Numbered from the stretch's first letter, positions 24,119-34,053 are shown. The stretch is 64,000 bases of DNA from Polycladomyces zharkentensis (GCF_016938855.1 NZ_JAFHAP010000011.1:62001-126000), one strand, 5' to 3'. Made by a program: numbers and translations. Notes: a model not told the origin generated them from the letters alone.

Positions 24119-25254
24119 GTTGTCACGCTCCCTTCCGATTGATGATGTGTCCAGTCGGCCAGTCCGCGCATCATACTGCTGCGGGTGACGACGCCGATCA
24201 GCCGTTTCCCCTCCACTACGGGTATGGCGTTTTGTTTACCGTCCCGGAACACTTCGGCCACCTCGTTCACCGGGGTGTCGATCGTGAGGATGGGAATCTC
24301 CGTTTCCATGATGTCTGCTACCGTGCAATCTTCCTGTTCGTAGTGCTGATCCACCCGTTCCAGGGTGACGCTGCCCAGCAGTTGTCGTTGGTTGTCAATG
24401 ACGAACAAGCTGTCCACTTTTTTCTCTTTCATGATGCGGAACGCTTCGGCCAATCCCCGTTTGGGCGAAACGGTAACCGGAGACTGATGCATCAGGTCCC
24501 GTGCCGTCGGAACGACCGACCCTCCGTTCAACCGTTCCTCACCGATAAATCCGCGTACGAAGTCGTTGGCCGGTCGACGCAGGATGCGGTCGGGGCTGTC
24601 CACTTGCACCAGCTTGCCGTTATTCATGATGGCGATCCGACTGGCGATCCGGATCGCTTCGTCCATGTCGTGGGTGACGAACACGATGGTTTTGCGGATC
24701 GACTCCTGCAGGTTCACCAATTCCTCCTGCAATTGTTCCCGACTGATCGGGTCGAGCGCGCTGAACGGCTCATCCATCAGGATAATGTCCGGCTCACCCG
24801 CCAGTGCCCGGATGACGCCGACGCGTTGTTGTTGCCCCCCGCTCAGCTCCGACGGGTACCGGTCCTTGTATGTTTCAGGGTCCAGACCGACCAAGTCCAG
24901 CAATTCGTTTACCCGTTTTTCGTAACGATCGGGATGCCATTTTTTCAGCTTGGGCACCAAGGCGATATTTTCTTCGATGGTCATGTGGGGAAACAGGCCG
25001 ATCTCTTGGATCACGTACCCGATATTGCGTCTGAGTTCAACCGGGTCGATCCGGGAGATGTCCTCCCCGTCGATCGTGATCGTACCGCTCGTCGGTTCGA
25101 TCAGCCGGTTGATCATGCGCATGGTCGTCGTTTTCCCGCATCCGCTGGGGCCAATCAGGACGAGTAATTCCCCTTTTTGGATTTCCAGATTCAGATTGTC
25201 GATGGCAACCGTTCCATCCTTGTATCGTTTGCTTACATGTTCAAAACGAATCAT
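24115..25254 (-). CDS. opuCA: Osmoprotectant ABC importer ATPase with tandem CBS domains
   Basis: A 379-aa ATPase. Walker A GPSGCGKTT (~residues 37-45), signature [11 protein letters not shown], Walker B IILMDEPFSALDP and switch FVTHDMDEA are all present. After ~residue 250 come two CBS repeats (MHQSPVTVSPKRGLAEAF; VADIMETEIPILTIDTPV). In OpuCA of Firmicutes such CBS domains sense ionic strength or bind c-di-AMP, which shuts uptake. Located between the binding protein and permease genes. The CBS role here is inferred from family. Confidence 0.9.
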   Translation of the reverse strand: MIRFEHVSKRYKDGTVAIDNLNLEIQKGELLVLIGPSGCGKTTTMRMINRLIEPTSGTITIDGEDISRIDPVELRRNIGYVIQEIGLFPHMTIEENIALVPKLKKWHPDRYEKRVNELLDLVGLDPETYKDRYPSELSGGQQQRVGVIRALAGEPDIILMDEPFSALDPISREQLQEELVNLQESIRKTIVFVTHDMDEAIRIASRIAIMNNGKLVQVDSPDRILRRPANDFVRGFIGEERLNGGSVVPTARDLMHQSPVTVSPKRGLAEAFRIMKEKKVDSLFVIDNQRQLLGSVTLERVDQHYEQEDCTVADIMETEIPILTIDTPVNEVAEVFRDGKQNAIPVVEGKRLIGVVTRSSMMRGLADWTHHQSEGSVTT

Positions 25255-25333
25255 GTTTTCCTCTCCTTTCCAATTCCCTCTCCTTTCCAGGCGATTCGCA
25301 CCGTCATCCCCATTTCAGCGGATGCCTGTACGA

Positions 25334-26242
25334 TCAACGGGGAATCAGTCCCTTGGATTTCAGAAAATCCCGTGCCGCCTCCTGCGGCGTTTTTCGTTTG
25401 CTGTTCACTTCGTCGTTCATTTTCATCATGTCGGGAATGGTGATTTTGCCGGCCAAGCCGTTCAATGTTTTTTCCAGGCCCGGGTTGGCGCGCAACACTG
25501 CTTGACGCACTACCGGCGCCGCGTCGTAAGGAGGAAAATATTTCATGTCGTCCTCGAGAATCTTCAAGTTCATCTGCTTGATCCGCGGATCGGTGGTGAA
25601 AGCGGTGATCACGTCGACATTCCCGTTGGCAACCGCTTTGTACATCAGATCCTCATTCAGCGTCACCTTTTTGCCGAAGGACAGACCGTACATTTTGGTC
25701 ATACCGTCATACCCGTCTTTGCGCTCGAAAAAAGTGGCCGGTGCACCGAAGGAGAGTTGGGGGGCCAACCGTTTCAGGTCGCTTACTTTGGTGATGTGCA
25801 GTTGTTTTGCTTTGTCCGCCCGCAGCGCCAAGGCATACGTGTTGTAAAAGCCCAACGGTTTCAGCCAGATGCTGCCGAATTGGGTTTCGTAACCTGATTT
25901 GGTTTGCCGGTAGATATACTGGGGAGTCATTCCCGGCTTGTAAGGCTTTTTGAGGATCGCCTGGTAGCCAGTGCCGGTATACTCTACAATCGCGTCGATT
26001 TCCCCTTGCTTGAGGGCTTGGACCAGGATCGCTTCCGTGCCCAAACCTTCGCGTACTTGTACGTTCATATCGGTGTGGGCTTTCAAATATTCGCCCAAGA
26101 TGTGGGCCAAGATCCATTGCTCCGTCCAGTTTTTCCCCGAGATGACGATTTCGCCGGGTTCGGCGGTCTTCCCGTCCTTGCAGGCGGTGAGACTGATCAA
26201 CAGAATGAGACAAATGGATAACAGCCAACTTCTTTTGAACAT
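25334..26242 (-). CDS. opuCC: Osmoprotectant-binding lipoprotein
   Basis: A 302-aa substrate-binding lipoprotein. The signal segment ends in the lipobox LTAC (Cys ~22). The fold matches OpuCC/ProX-like proteins: ISGKNWTEQWILAHILGEYL, EYTGTGYQAILKKPY and the late motif ARDFLKSKGLI. ATG 26242 has GGAGGGGATT upstream; a longer frame from 26314 lacks support. First gene of a three-gene operon followed by the ATPase and permease. Specificity is unknown. Confidence 0.88.
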   Translation of the reverse strand: MFKRSWLLSICLILLISLTACKDGKTAEPGEIVISGKNWTEQWILAHILGEYLKAHTDMNVQVREGLGTEAILVQALKQGEIDAIVEYTGTGYQAILKKPYKPGMTPQYIYRQTKSGYETQFGSIWLKPLGFYNTYALALRADKAKQLHITKVSDLKRLAPQLSFGAPATFFERKDGYDGMTKMYGLSFGKKVTLNEDLMYKAVANGNVDVITAFTTDPRIKQMNLKILEDDMKYFPPYDAAPVVRQAVLRANPGLEKTLNGLAGKITIPDMMKMNDEVNSKRKTPQEAARDFLKSKGLIPR

Positions 26243-26439
26243 CCAATCCCCTCCATAGATACTACCTTTCAAAACGTTCCCTTTATCCGACGGGGATAAA
26301 CGGCTTTTTTTCAACTATGCTTGTAAATTTTTTCCGAACAAGCGAAAAGATGCTTTTCATAAGTCCTCATTTTTCTTGTTTTATGCGATAATAGAAAGCA
26401 AATCCGACTGGAACGGATCACATGGGAAGGAGAACTTTG

Positions 26440-27165
26440 ATGGGGAAAAAGAACCGAACGAAGAAAAAGCAGACCGTGTCATATCAGGCAAAAAGGAAGA
26501 AAAAGGACATGCGGATGTTGACGATGGTAACGGTGGGACTGGTTGTGCTGATATTGGCCATCTTCGGCATTGCGCAACTGGCCGCTGACGGTCAAAAAGA
26601 GGAGATCAACCGGTTGGCGCAGGGTCAACCCGTCCTGGGCGATCCGAAAGCACCGGTGACACTGATCGAGTTCGGGGATTTCAAGTGCCCGGTGTGCAAA
26701 CGGTTTGAGGAGACCGTCTTTCCTTTGCTGAAAAAGGAATATATCGACACCGGCAAGGTAAAAATGGCCTTTCTCAACATGCAGTTCATCGGGCCGGATT
26801 CCGTGACGGCCGGCATTGCGGGTGAGTCGATTTACCGTCAAAATCCACAGGCGTTCTGGCAGTTCTATGACGCGATCTACCGGAATCAACAGGACGAATA
26901 TGTCATCTGGGCCACGCCGGAGTTTCTGGTGCAATTGGCCAAGCAGCACGTTTCCGGTATTGACGTGAAACGTCTGGAACAGGACATCCGCACCCGGAAA
27001 TACGAGGCCGATGTACAGCGGGATATGGACAGCGGAAAGAAACTGGGCATCAATTCGGTTCCGACGATCTACGTCAACGGGAAAAAAGTGGACAATCCGC
27101 TGGACTACAATCAATTGAAACAAGCGTTGGATCAAGCGCTTCAGGAATCGGGCAAGAAAGGATAA
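26440..27165 (+). CDS. bdbD: Membrane-anchored DsbA-like thiol-disulfide oxidoreductase
   Basis: Oxidises cysteines of exported proteins. The 241-aa protein has a very basic N-terminus (MGKKNRTKKKQ), one membrane anchor (residues ~27-48) and a thioredoxin-fold domain with the active site CPVC (Cys83, Cys86) after IEFGDFK, plus cis-Pro in INSVPTIYVNG. ATG 26440 is supported by AAGGAG seven bases upstream. The DsbB-like partner follows after six bases, as in BdbC-BdbD pairs, which reoxidises this protein. Confidence 0.88.
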   Translation: MGKKNRTKKKQTVSYQAKRKKKDMRMLTMVTVGLVVLILAIFGIAQLAADGQKEEINRLAQGQPVLGDPKAPVTLIEFGDFKCPVCKRFEETVFPLLKKEYIDTGKVKMAFLNMQFIGPDSVTAGIAGESIYRQNPQAFWQFYDAIYRNQQDEYVIWATPEFLVQLAKQHVSGIDVKRLEQDIRTRKYEADVQRDMDSGKKLGINSVPTIYVNGKKVDNPLDYNQLKQALDQALQESGKKG

Positions 27166-27171
27166 TCCGGT

Positions 27172-27627
27172 ATGATGGGGTGGATTCGGCAATACGGAAT
27201 GTATTTCGCATGGGTGGTGTCATTGGTTGCGACGGGGGGCAGTTTGTATTTCAGCGAGATCGCGATGTTTGAACCGTGCAAGTTGTGCTGGTTCCAGCGG
27301 ATTTTTATGTATCCGTTGACGGTGTTGCTGGGAATCGCCAGTTATCGGGATGACCGGGGGATCATTTCCTACACGCTTCCGCTCAGTGTGATCGGCGGTT
27401 CCATTTCGCTTTATCATTATCTGCTGCAAAAGGTACCGGCGATGAAGTCGTTCACTCCCTGCACGCGCGGGGTGCCGTGCACGGGCGAATACATCAACTG
27501 GTTCGGATTTGTCACCATTCCCTTTTTGGCACTGACGGCGTTTGTATTGATCACTTGGTTCCTGATGGCGGCCCGGAAGGGAGCAACGGACGAGGCTGTT
27601 GAAACGGTGACGGAACGGGATGCATAA
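27172..27627 (+). CDS. bdbC: DsbB/BdbC-like quinone-dependent disulfide oxidoreductase
   Basis: A 151-aa four-helix membrane protein that reoxidises the DsbA-like partner using quinone. The first cysteine pair is CKLC (Cys36, Cys39) followed by WFQR, a hallmark of the family. The second pair is Cys97 and Cys103 in FTPCTRGVPC. AAAGGA precedes two consecutive ATGs. The C-terminal tail is charged. Gene order and spacing support co-function with the upstream oxidoreductase. Confidence 0.9.
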   Translation: MMGWIRQYGMYFAWVVSLVATGGSLYFSEIAMFEPCKLCWFQRIFMYPLTVLLGIASYRDDRGIISYTLPLSVIGGSISLYHYLLQKVPAMKSFTPCTRGVPCTGEYINWFGFVTIPFLALTAFVLITWFLMAARKGATDEAVETVTERDA

Positions 27628-27802
27628 CGGTTGCGATCGGTTGACCGTTGCTCAGGCGGTGGCAACGATCTGCCGGCGGCAGAACGGGACGAAGGAGCGT
27701 GTGGGCACCTGAGAAGTAAAAACGGGCGGCCCGGTCGGACAAACACGGAGAAAAGTTTCTTTCAAAGCGCATATAGTATGGTGAAAGAGAGGATGGAGGA
27801 GG

Positions 27803-28008
27803 GTGTGTCTGGTTAGTCAGGGAGGCATCCTTTCCGGGTTGACGGCAGAACGAAGCGTCGGAGGAACCCCATTGCGAGCATCCCTGAGCGAAGCGCACTT
27901 GGCTTGGTTCTTTCGCCCAACGGTTCGAAGCGGACATGATCCGTTTTTCGGGAGGTTCTGGGGAGAAAGCCGGGAAAACAATGCGGACCATATGGACCAG
28001 ACACGCTC
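27803..28008 (+). repeat. Dispersed MITE-like element (copy at 27.8 kb)
   Basis: About 206 bases with ends GTGTGTCTGGT (27803-27813) and ACCAGACACGCTC (~27996-28008). Internal blocks GAGCGAAGCGCACTT and AAAGCCGGGAAAACAATG match the family seen at 17.3 and 48.9 kb. It lies between bdbC and the metH promoter. No coding capacity. Confidence 0.75.
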
Positions 28009-28059
28009 GAGTCGGAGCGGGAGGAAAAAGGTTCACCCGAATCAAAGATCTGAAATCAA

Positions 28060-28089
28060 TTGACAGGTGCCCCGTTCTTTTTGTATATT
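28060..28089 (+). promoter_or_regulatory. Promoter of the metH-yitJ operon
   Basis: TTGACA (28060-28065), 18-base spacer, TATATT (28084-28089), ~60 bases before the SAM riboswitch. Confidence 0.65.
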
Positions 28090-28150
28090 TATCTCCAAAT
28101 CCTTTTCGTTCGTCTGTTCCGAAAAAATCACATAATCCGATTAGCGGAAC

Positions 28151-28265
28151 TCTTATCCAGAGTGGCGGAGGGACTGGCCCGATGAAGCCCGGCAACCTAT
28201 TTGAGAGGGATTGCCTTTCAAATGTGGTGCCAATTCCTGCAGAGGGTATCTCTGGGAGATGAGAG
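28151..28265 (+). promoter_or_regulatory. SAM-I (S-box) riboswitch
   Basis: Classical S-box landmarks are in order: CTCTTATCCAGAG closing helix, GGCGGAGGGACTGGCCC, GATGAAGCCCGGCAACC, GTGGTGCCAATTCC and the returning GGGAGATGAGAG. A terminator follows at 28285. Binding of SAM stabilises the terminator and turns off the downstream methionine genes. Confidence 0.95.
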
Positions 28266-28284
28266 TTTGCGCGTTTACGACGCC

Positions 28285-28320
28285 AACCTTTCATCCGATC
28301 AGAGATGAAAGGTTTTTTAT
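28285..28320 (+). terminator. Riboswitch-controlled terminator
   Basis: AACCTTTCATC (28285-28295) pairs with GATGAAAGGTT (28304-28314), followed by TTTTAT; expression platform of the S-box. Confidence 0.92.
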
Positions 28321-28341
28321 TTGATGGAAGGAAAGAGGATG

Positions 28342-31300
28342 ATGGCCATGGGTATTCAACCGTTGGCAGAACGGATGAGAGAAAAAATCCTGATTCTGGA
28401 CGGCGCGATGGGAACGATGCTGCAAAATGCCCGTTTGACGGCGGAGGATTTTGGTGGTGAAGAGTATGAGGGATGTAACGAAATACTCAACCTGACACGC
28501 CCCGACCTGATCCAATCCATTCATGAAGCGTATCTGGAAGCGGGAGCAGACATTGTGGAGACCAACACGTTCGGTGCCACGTCGGTGGTGCTGGCCGAGT
28601 ACGGACTGGAAAACCGTGTGGAAGAGATCAACCGCGCAGCGGTGGCCTGCGCCCGCAAAGCCGTTGACAAATGGAAGCGGGACGGTTCTCCCCGGTATGT
28701 GGCCGGGGCGATGGGACCGACAACCAAGACGCTCTCGGTGACGGGCGGTGTCACGTTCGACCAACTGGTGGATGCGTATTACGAACAGGCGCGTGCACTG
28801 TTGTTGGGCGGCGTGGATGCGTTGCTGCTGGAGACATCCCAGGACACGCTGAATGTGAAAGCGGGCGGAATCGGAATCCGGCGGGCATTTGCGGAGTTGG
28901 GAACCGAAGTGCCGATTCTGATTTCCGGCACGATCGAACCGATGGGCACGATGTTGGCCGGGCAAAATGTGGAGGCCTTTTACGTGTCCATCTCCCATCT
29001 CCGCCCCTTGTCCGTGGGGTTGAACTGTGCGACCGGCCCGGAATTTATGCGTGACCACTTGCGGACGCTGGCTTCGATGGCCGGTTGTGGGGTAAGCTGT
29101 TATCCCAACGCCGGTCTTCCGGACGAAGAGGGAAGGTATCATGAAACGCCGGAGGGACTGGCCGCCAAGTTGGCTGCCTTTGCCGAAGCCGGGTGGCTCA
29201 ATATGGCGGGCGGATGTTGCGGTACGACACCGGATCACATCCGTGCGCTGGCGGAGGCGCTGAAGGACAAACGCCCCCGTCCCGTACCGGAACGGCGCAT
29301 CCCGGCGGTATCCGGCATCGAACCCGTTTATGTGGAAGCGGACAATCGACCGATTCTCGTCGGTGAGCGGACCAACGTGATCGGGTCGCGCAAATTCCGA
29401 AACCTGATCCAGGAAGGGGAATATGAAGCCGCTGCGGAAATCGCCCGAAAACAGGTGAAAAACGGCGCTCAGGTGATTGACGTGTGCCTGGCTGATCCCG
29501 ACAGGGACGAACTGGAGGATATGCGGCGGTTTTTGACCTATGCCGTCAAGGTGATCAAAGCGCCGCTGATGATCGACTCCACATCGCCCGAGGTAATGGA
29601 GGAGGCGTTGAAGTTTTCGCAGGGCAAAGCCATTCTCAATTCGATCAACCTGGAAGACGGGGAAGAGCGCTTTGAAAGGGTGGTGCCCCTGATTCACCGC
29701 TACGGCGCGGCGGTCGTCGTGGGCACGATCGACGAACGGGGCATGGCCGTCGACCGCGAACGGAAGTGGGAGGTGGCTGAACGCTCCTACCGCTTGTTGA
29801 CGGAAAAGTACGGCATTCCGGAAGAGGACATCATTTTCGACCCGCTGGTTTTCCCCGTCGGGACGGGTGATGAAGCGTACATCGGATCGGCCAAGGAAAC
29901 CGTGGAGGGCATTCGTCTCATCAAGGAACGTTTGCCGCGTTGCCAGACGATCCTGGGCATCTCCAACGTGTCGTTCGGATTGCCGCCGGCGGGACGGGAA
30001 GTGTTAAACGCCGTCTTTTTGTATCACTGTACCAAGACGGGATTGGACTACGCCATCGTCAATACCGAAAAACTGGAGCGTTATGCGTCCATCCCGCAGG
30101 AAGAAGTCCGTTTGGCGGAGCGGTTGCTGTTTGAGACCAACCATGAAAACTATGAGGCAGTGTTGGCCGAGTTTGTCCAGTTTTACCGCGCCAAAAAAAC
30201 GGAGACGAAGTCATCGGGAGAAACGTTGCCGTTGGAAGAGCGGCTGGCGCAATATATCGTGGAGGGAACCAAGGACGGATTGATCGATGATCTCAAGCTG
30301 GCGCTGGAGAAGTACAGCCCGCTGGAGATCATCAACGGTCCGCTGATGGCCGGGATGGACGAAGTGGGACGGTTGTTCAACGACAATCAACTGATCGTGG
30401 CCGAAGTGCTGCAAAGTGCCGAAGTGATGAAGGCGGCTGTCGCGTTTCTGGAGCCGTTTATGGAGAAAACAGAGTCGAACATCAAAGGCAAGATTCTGTT
30501 GGCCACGGTCAAGGGAGATGTGCACGACATCGGCAAAAACCTGGTGGAAATCATCCTGTCCAACAACGGATTTGAAGTGGTCAACCTGGGGATCAAGGTG
30601 CCGCCGGAGCAACTGATTGCCGCCTGCCGCAAGGAACAGCCGGACGCCATCGGTTTGTCCGGGCTGTTGGTCAAATCGGCACAACAGATGGTCATTACCG
30701 CACAGGATTTGAAAACGGCAGGAATCAACGTTCCCTTGTTGGTGGGAGGGGCTGCTTTGACCCGAAAGTTCACGGAAACCCGTATCCGCCCCGAATACGA
30801 CGGGCTGGTTCTGTACGCCAAAGATGCGATGGACGGATTGGAATTGGCCAACCGGCTGACTGACCCCGACAAACGGAAACAGTTGGAGCGTCAGTGGCAG
30901 GAGCAGCTCACGGCGGCGACCGCTGTGGAGGTTCGACCGAGCGAAGAAACGGTGTCAGAGGCACCGCGACGGTCTGATGTTTCCCGCGAAGCACCGGTAT
31001 TTATCCCGCCGGATTTCGAACGGCACGTTTTGCGGAACTATCCGCTGTCCCACCTGCGTCCGTACATCAACGAACAGATGCTCTTGGGCAAACATCTGGG
31101 ACTCAAAGGCAATGTGGAGCAGCTGTTGGCAAGCGGCGACGAAAAAGCGTTGCGGTTGAGGGAAGAGGTGGACCGTCTGCTGGCGGAGGCGCGGGAAAAC
31201 GGGATTTTGCAGGCGCACGGGATGTATCGGTTTTTCCCCGCACAGGCGGATGGAGATGCCGTGCTCGTGTTTGACCCGAATGACACGAACCGTGTGTTGC

Positions 31301-31794
31301 AACGGTTTGATTTCCCCCGCCAGAAGAAGCCGCCCTACCTGTGTCTGGCCGATTTCCTGCGGCCGAAAGAGTCCGGCGTGATGGATGTGGTCGGGTTTCT
31401 GGTCGTGACGGCGGGCGCGGGTGTCCGGGAGCTGGCCGAGGAGTGGAAGCAACGGGGCGATTATTTCCGTTCCCACCTCCTGCAGGCGACGGCGTTGGAA
31501 TTGGCGGAGGCGTTTGCGGAGCGGCTGCATCAGGTGATGCGCGACGTGTGGGGATTCCCCGATCCGCCGGAAATGACGATGAAGGAACGCTTCGGCGCCC
31601 GTTATCAGGGGATTCGCGTCTCGTTCGGTTATCCCGCGTGTCCCCGTCTGGAAGATCAGGAAAAGTTGTTTGCTTTGATGGAACCGGAGGACATCGGTGT
31701 TCACCTGACGGACGGGTGGATGATGGAACCGGAGGCATCAGTGTCCGCGATGGTGTTCGCCCATCCGGAAGCACGATATTTCAATGCGGAATAA
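28342..31794 (+). CDS. metH: Cobalamin-dependent methionine synthase
   Basis: Transfers a methyl group from methyltetrahydrofolate to homocysteine via methylcobalamin. About 1150 aa in the four-module order. The homocysteine domain has the zinc-thiolate GGCCGT at ~290-295. The pterin domain begins at RPILVGERTNVIGSR. The cobalamin module carries DVHDIGKN with the Co-ligand His728. The SAM-binding activation domain contains SFGYPACP near the end. Several ATGs cluster at 28339-28348; AGGAAAGAGG favours 28342 or 28348. It is governed by the SAM-I riboswitch and lies 12 bases before the reductase fusion that makes its folate substrate. Confidence 0.96.
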   Translation: MAMGIQPLAERMREKILILDGAMGTMLQNARLTAEDFGGEEYEGCNEILNLTRPDLIQSIHEAYLEAGADIVETNTFGATSVVLAEYGLENRVEEINRAAVACARKAVDKWKRDGSPRYVAGAMGPTTKTLSVTGGVTFDQLVDAYYEQARALLLGGVDALLLETSQDTLNVKAGGIGIRRAFAELGTEVPILISGTIEPMGTMLAGQNVEAFYVSISHLRPLSVGLNCATGPEFMRDHLRTLASMAGCGVSCYPNAGLPDEEGRYHETPEGLAAKLAAFAEAGWLNMAGGCCGTTPDHIRALAEALKDKRPRPVPERRIPAVSGIEPVYVEADNRPILVGERTNVIGSRKFRNLIQEGEYEAAAEIARKQVKNGAQVIDVCLADPDRDELEDMRRFLTYAVKVIKAPLMIDSTSPEVMEEALKFSQGKAILNSINLEDGEERFERVVPLIHRYGAAVVVGTIDERGMAVDRERKWEVAERSYRLLTEKYGIPEEDIIFDPLVFPVGTGDEAYIGSAKETVEGIRLIKERLPRCQTILGISNVSFGLPPAGREVLNAVFLYHCTKTGLDYAIVNTEKLERYASIPQEEVRLAERLLFETNHENYEAVLAEFVQFYRAKKTETKSSGETLPLEERLAQYIVEGTKDGLIDDLKLALEKYSPLEIINGPLMAGMDEVGRLFNDNQLIVAEVLQSAEVMKAAVAFLEPFMEKTESNIKGKILLATVKGDVHDIGKNLVEIILSNNGFEVVNLGIKVPPEQLIAACRKEQPDAIGLSGLLVKSAQQMVITAQDLKTAGINVPLLVGGAALTRKFTETRIRPEYDGLVLYAKDAMDGLELANRLTDPDKRKQLERQWQEQLTAATAVEVRPSEETVSEAPRRSDVSREAPVFIPPDFERHVLRNYPLSHLRPYINEQMLLGKHLGLKGNVEQLLASGDEKALRLREEVDRLLAEARENGILQAHGMYRFFPAQADGDAVLVFDPNDTNRVLQRFDFPRQKKPPYLCLADFLRPKESGVMDVVGFLVVTAGAGVRELAEEWKQRGDYFRSHLLQATALELAEAFAERLHQVMRDVWGFPDPPEMTMKERFGARYQGIRVSFGYPACPRLEDQEKLFALMEPEDIGVHLTDGWMMEPEASVSAMVFAHPEARYFNAE

Positions 31795-31806
31795 GGGGGG
31801 AGAAAG

Positions 31807-33678
31807 GTGTCCGGACGAGATTTGCGCCAGTGTTTGCAAAACGGTTTGCTCGTCGGCGACGGGGCGATGGCCACGTACCTGTACCAACAGGGCATACCGG
31901 TGGGAATTTGTTATGAGGAGCTGTCACTGACGCAGCCGGATGTGATCCGTTCGGTCCATCGCGCCTATTATGAAGCAGGTGCGCGCCTGATCGAAACCAA
32001 TACGTACGGTGCCAACCGGGAGCGATTGGAGCGCTACGGACTGGAGGGGAAAGTGACGCGGATCAACCGTGAGGCGGTGTCGGTGGCCCGTTCGTCCGTC
32101 GGTGACGATGCGTTTGTCGTCGGATCGATCGGATCGATTTTGGCCGGGAGAGTGCCGCATTACGACACGGAAGAGTACCGCGACATGTATGAGGAACAGG
32201 CCACGGCGCTGTTGCACGCCGGGGTGGACGGGATCGTGTTGGAGACGTTTCTCGATTTGGAAGAGCTTCTTTTGGCCGTGGAGGTGATCCGTCCGCTGAC
32301 GGACCGGCCGGTCATCGCCCAGTTGGCTTTGATGGAAGTGGCGCGGACACGGGATGCCTATACGTTGGATGAGGCATTCGCCCATTTGGCCAAAAGCGGG
32401 GTGGACGGTGTCGGATTCAACTGCCGATTGGGGCCGACCGAATTGTTGCGCGCGTTGGAACAGACCGTGATTCCCTCTCACGTGTGGATTTCGGTTTTCC
32501 CCAACGCGGGACGGTTGGGATTGGTTGACGGAAATTATGAATATCAGACATCGCCTGCCTATTTCGGTGAGTCCGCATTGCGGTTGCGTGAGCAGGGGGT
32601 GCGCATCATCGGCGGTTGTTGCGGCACTACGCCGGCGCACATTCGGGCAATGGCCGAATCGCTTCGGGATTTGTCCCCTCTGCCGCGGGTGAACCCGAAA
32701 AACAAGACAGAAACGTCCGCCCGCCGCGTGCCGATCCATTTGCGCCAACGAACCAAACCGACGATCGTCGAGCGGGTGCAGCGGGAATACACCGTCATCG
32801 TGGAGCTGGACCCGCCCAAGGATCTGGAAATTTCCTCGTTCCTGGAAGGAGCCGCACGCCTCCATGCGGCGGGAGCGGCAGCGATCACCATGGCGGACAA
32901 TTCATTGGCCACCACGCGGATGAGCAACATGGCGCTGGGGGCGATCGTCAAATCGCAATTGGGCATTGACCCGTTGGTTCACATCACTTGCCGGGACCGC
33001 AACCTGATTGGGCAACAATCCCACGTGATGGGGCTGCATGCGCTGGGGATCGACCAAGTGCTGGTCATCACGGGGGACCCGACGCGGATCGGTGATTTGC
33101 CCGGGGCCAGTTCCATCTACGACGTCACGTCGTTTGAGTTGATCCGTATGCTCAAACAGCTCAACGAAGGTATTTCCTTCTCCGGCAAACCGCTGAAGCA
33201 ACGGGCACAATTCGTGGTCGGTGCCGCGTTCAACCCGCACGTGCGCCATTTGGATGCGGCCGTTCGCCGACTGGAGAAAAAAGTGGAGGCCGGAGCCGAT
33301 TTCATCATGACCCAGCCCGTATACGACGCCGATGGAATCCGCCAGATCGCCCAGGCAACCGCCCATTTGGACATCCCGGTGTTTATCGGTATCATGCCGT
33401 TGACCGGTTACCGCAATGCGCTCTTTTTACACAATGAGGTACCCGGGATTAAAATTCCGGCGGACGTGTTGGAGCGGATGAAAGACCTGAAAGGGGAAGA
33501 GGGAAGAAAAATGGGCGTGGCGATCGCCCGGGAGCTGTTGGATGTGGCGATGGCCCATTTCCGCGGTATTTATCTGATCACGCCGTTCGCTTATTGGCAA
33601 ATGACGGAGGAGCTGACCCACTACGTACTCCGGTCGAAGCAGAACGCATGGGTTCAGAGTGTCGGCGGGCAGGGATGA
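31807..33678 (+). CDS. yitJ: Homocysteine S-methyltransferase / methylenetetrahydrofolate reductase fusion (YitJ-like)
   Basis: A 623-aa two-domain protein. Residues ~1-290 are a homocysteine methyltransferase domain with the zinc cysteines in GGCCGTTPAH (~269-278). Residues ~320-610 are the FAD methylenetetrahydrofolate reductase domain, with YTVIVELDPPK, VLVITGDPTR and DFIMTQPVYD. It supplies 5-methyl-THF to MetH and may itself methylate homocysteine. GTG start with GGGGAGAAAG upstream. Organisation matches Bacillus YitJ, which is also S-box regulated. Confidence 0.93.
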   Translation: MSGRDLRQCLQNGLLVGDGAMATYLYQQGIPVGICYEELSLTQPDVIRSVHRAYYEAGARLIETNTYGANRERLERYGLEGKVTRINREAVSVARSSVGDDAFVVGSIGSILAGRVPHYDTEEYRDMYEEQATALLHAGVDGIVLETFLDLEELLLAVEVIRPLTDRPVIAQLALMEVARTRDAYTLDEAFAHLAKSGVDGVGFNCRLGPTELLRALEQTVIPSHVWISVFPNAGRLGLVDGNYEYQTSPAYFGESALRLREQGVRIIGGCCGTTPAHIRAMAESLRDLSPLPRVNPKNKTETSARRVPIHLRQRTKPTIVERVQREYTVIVELDPPKDLEISSFLEGAARLHAAGAAAITMADNSLATTRMSNMALGAIVKSQLGIDPLVHITCRDRNLIGQQSHVMGLHALGIDQVLVITGDPTRIGDLPGASSIYDVTSFELIRMLKQLNEGISFSGKPLKQRAQFVVGAAFNPHVRHLDAAVRRLEKKVEAGADFIMTQPVYDADGIRQIAQATAHLDIPVFIGIMPLTGYRNALFLHNEVPGIKIPADVLERMKDLKGEEGRKMGVAIARELLDVAMAHFRGIYLITPFAYWQMTEELTHYVLRSKQNAWVQSVGGQG

Positions 33679-33750
33679 TGTCCTTAAGGTTTGCGATCCC
33701 TCTTTTGGGGAGTACCTTAAATGTACACCAAGGTGTTTGATTGTCAAAAG

Positions 33751-33795
33751 AATCCCGGCAACCTGTACGCTTAGGAAGCCGGGATTTGTTTTTTC
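33751..33795 (+). terminator. Terminator of the metH-yitJ operon
   Basis: AATCCCGGC (33751-33759) pairs with GCCGGGATT (33778-33786), then TGTTTTTTC. Confidence 0.85.
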
Positions 33796-34053
33796 AATTT
33801 TTGAATGAAGGATTGCCGGTACCTTTATCATAACTCAACCATGGGCGCGGCCTTTAAACTTGGTGAAAGAGGAGAGAGAGAAACAGCTTACCCGAAATCG
33901 CCTTTTCAATCTCTCCTTTCTGTAAGGTCCGGTTTTATGTATTTCAATGAGGAATTCATTTGTTCACGGTTCTTTTCCTTGCCGGATTGATCGGCTTAGG
34001 CTATATTGAAACGTGTTTCGACAATTCCCATATTATCCGTAAGGAGTGGGTCC
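33796..34053. other. Intergenic region upstream of the binding lipoprotein
   Basis: No gene or repeat recognised. It should hold the promoter of the lipoprotein gene; a GAAACGTGTTTC palindrome at 34009-34020, just before the ribosome site, could be an operator but is not assigned. Confidence 0.35.

Noticed and set aside
24139-25167. Plus-strand open frame opposite opuCA
   Set aside because: Antisense shadow of a fully recognised ATPase.
28291-29697. Minus-strand open frame opposite metH
   Set aside because: Shadow of the GC-rich metH coding frame; no family motif and no start signal.
33805-33990. 61-codon open frame upstream of the binding lipoprotein
   Set aside because: No ribosome site or motif; composition non-coding.
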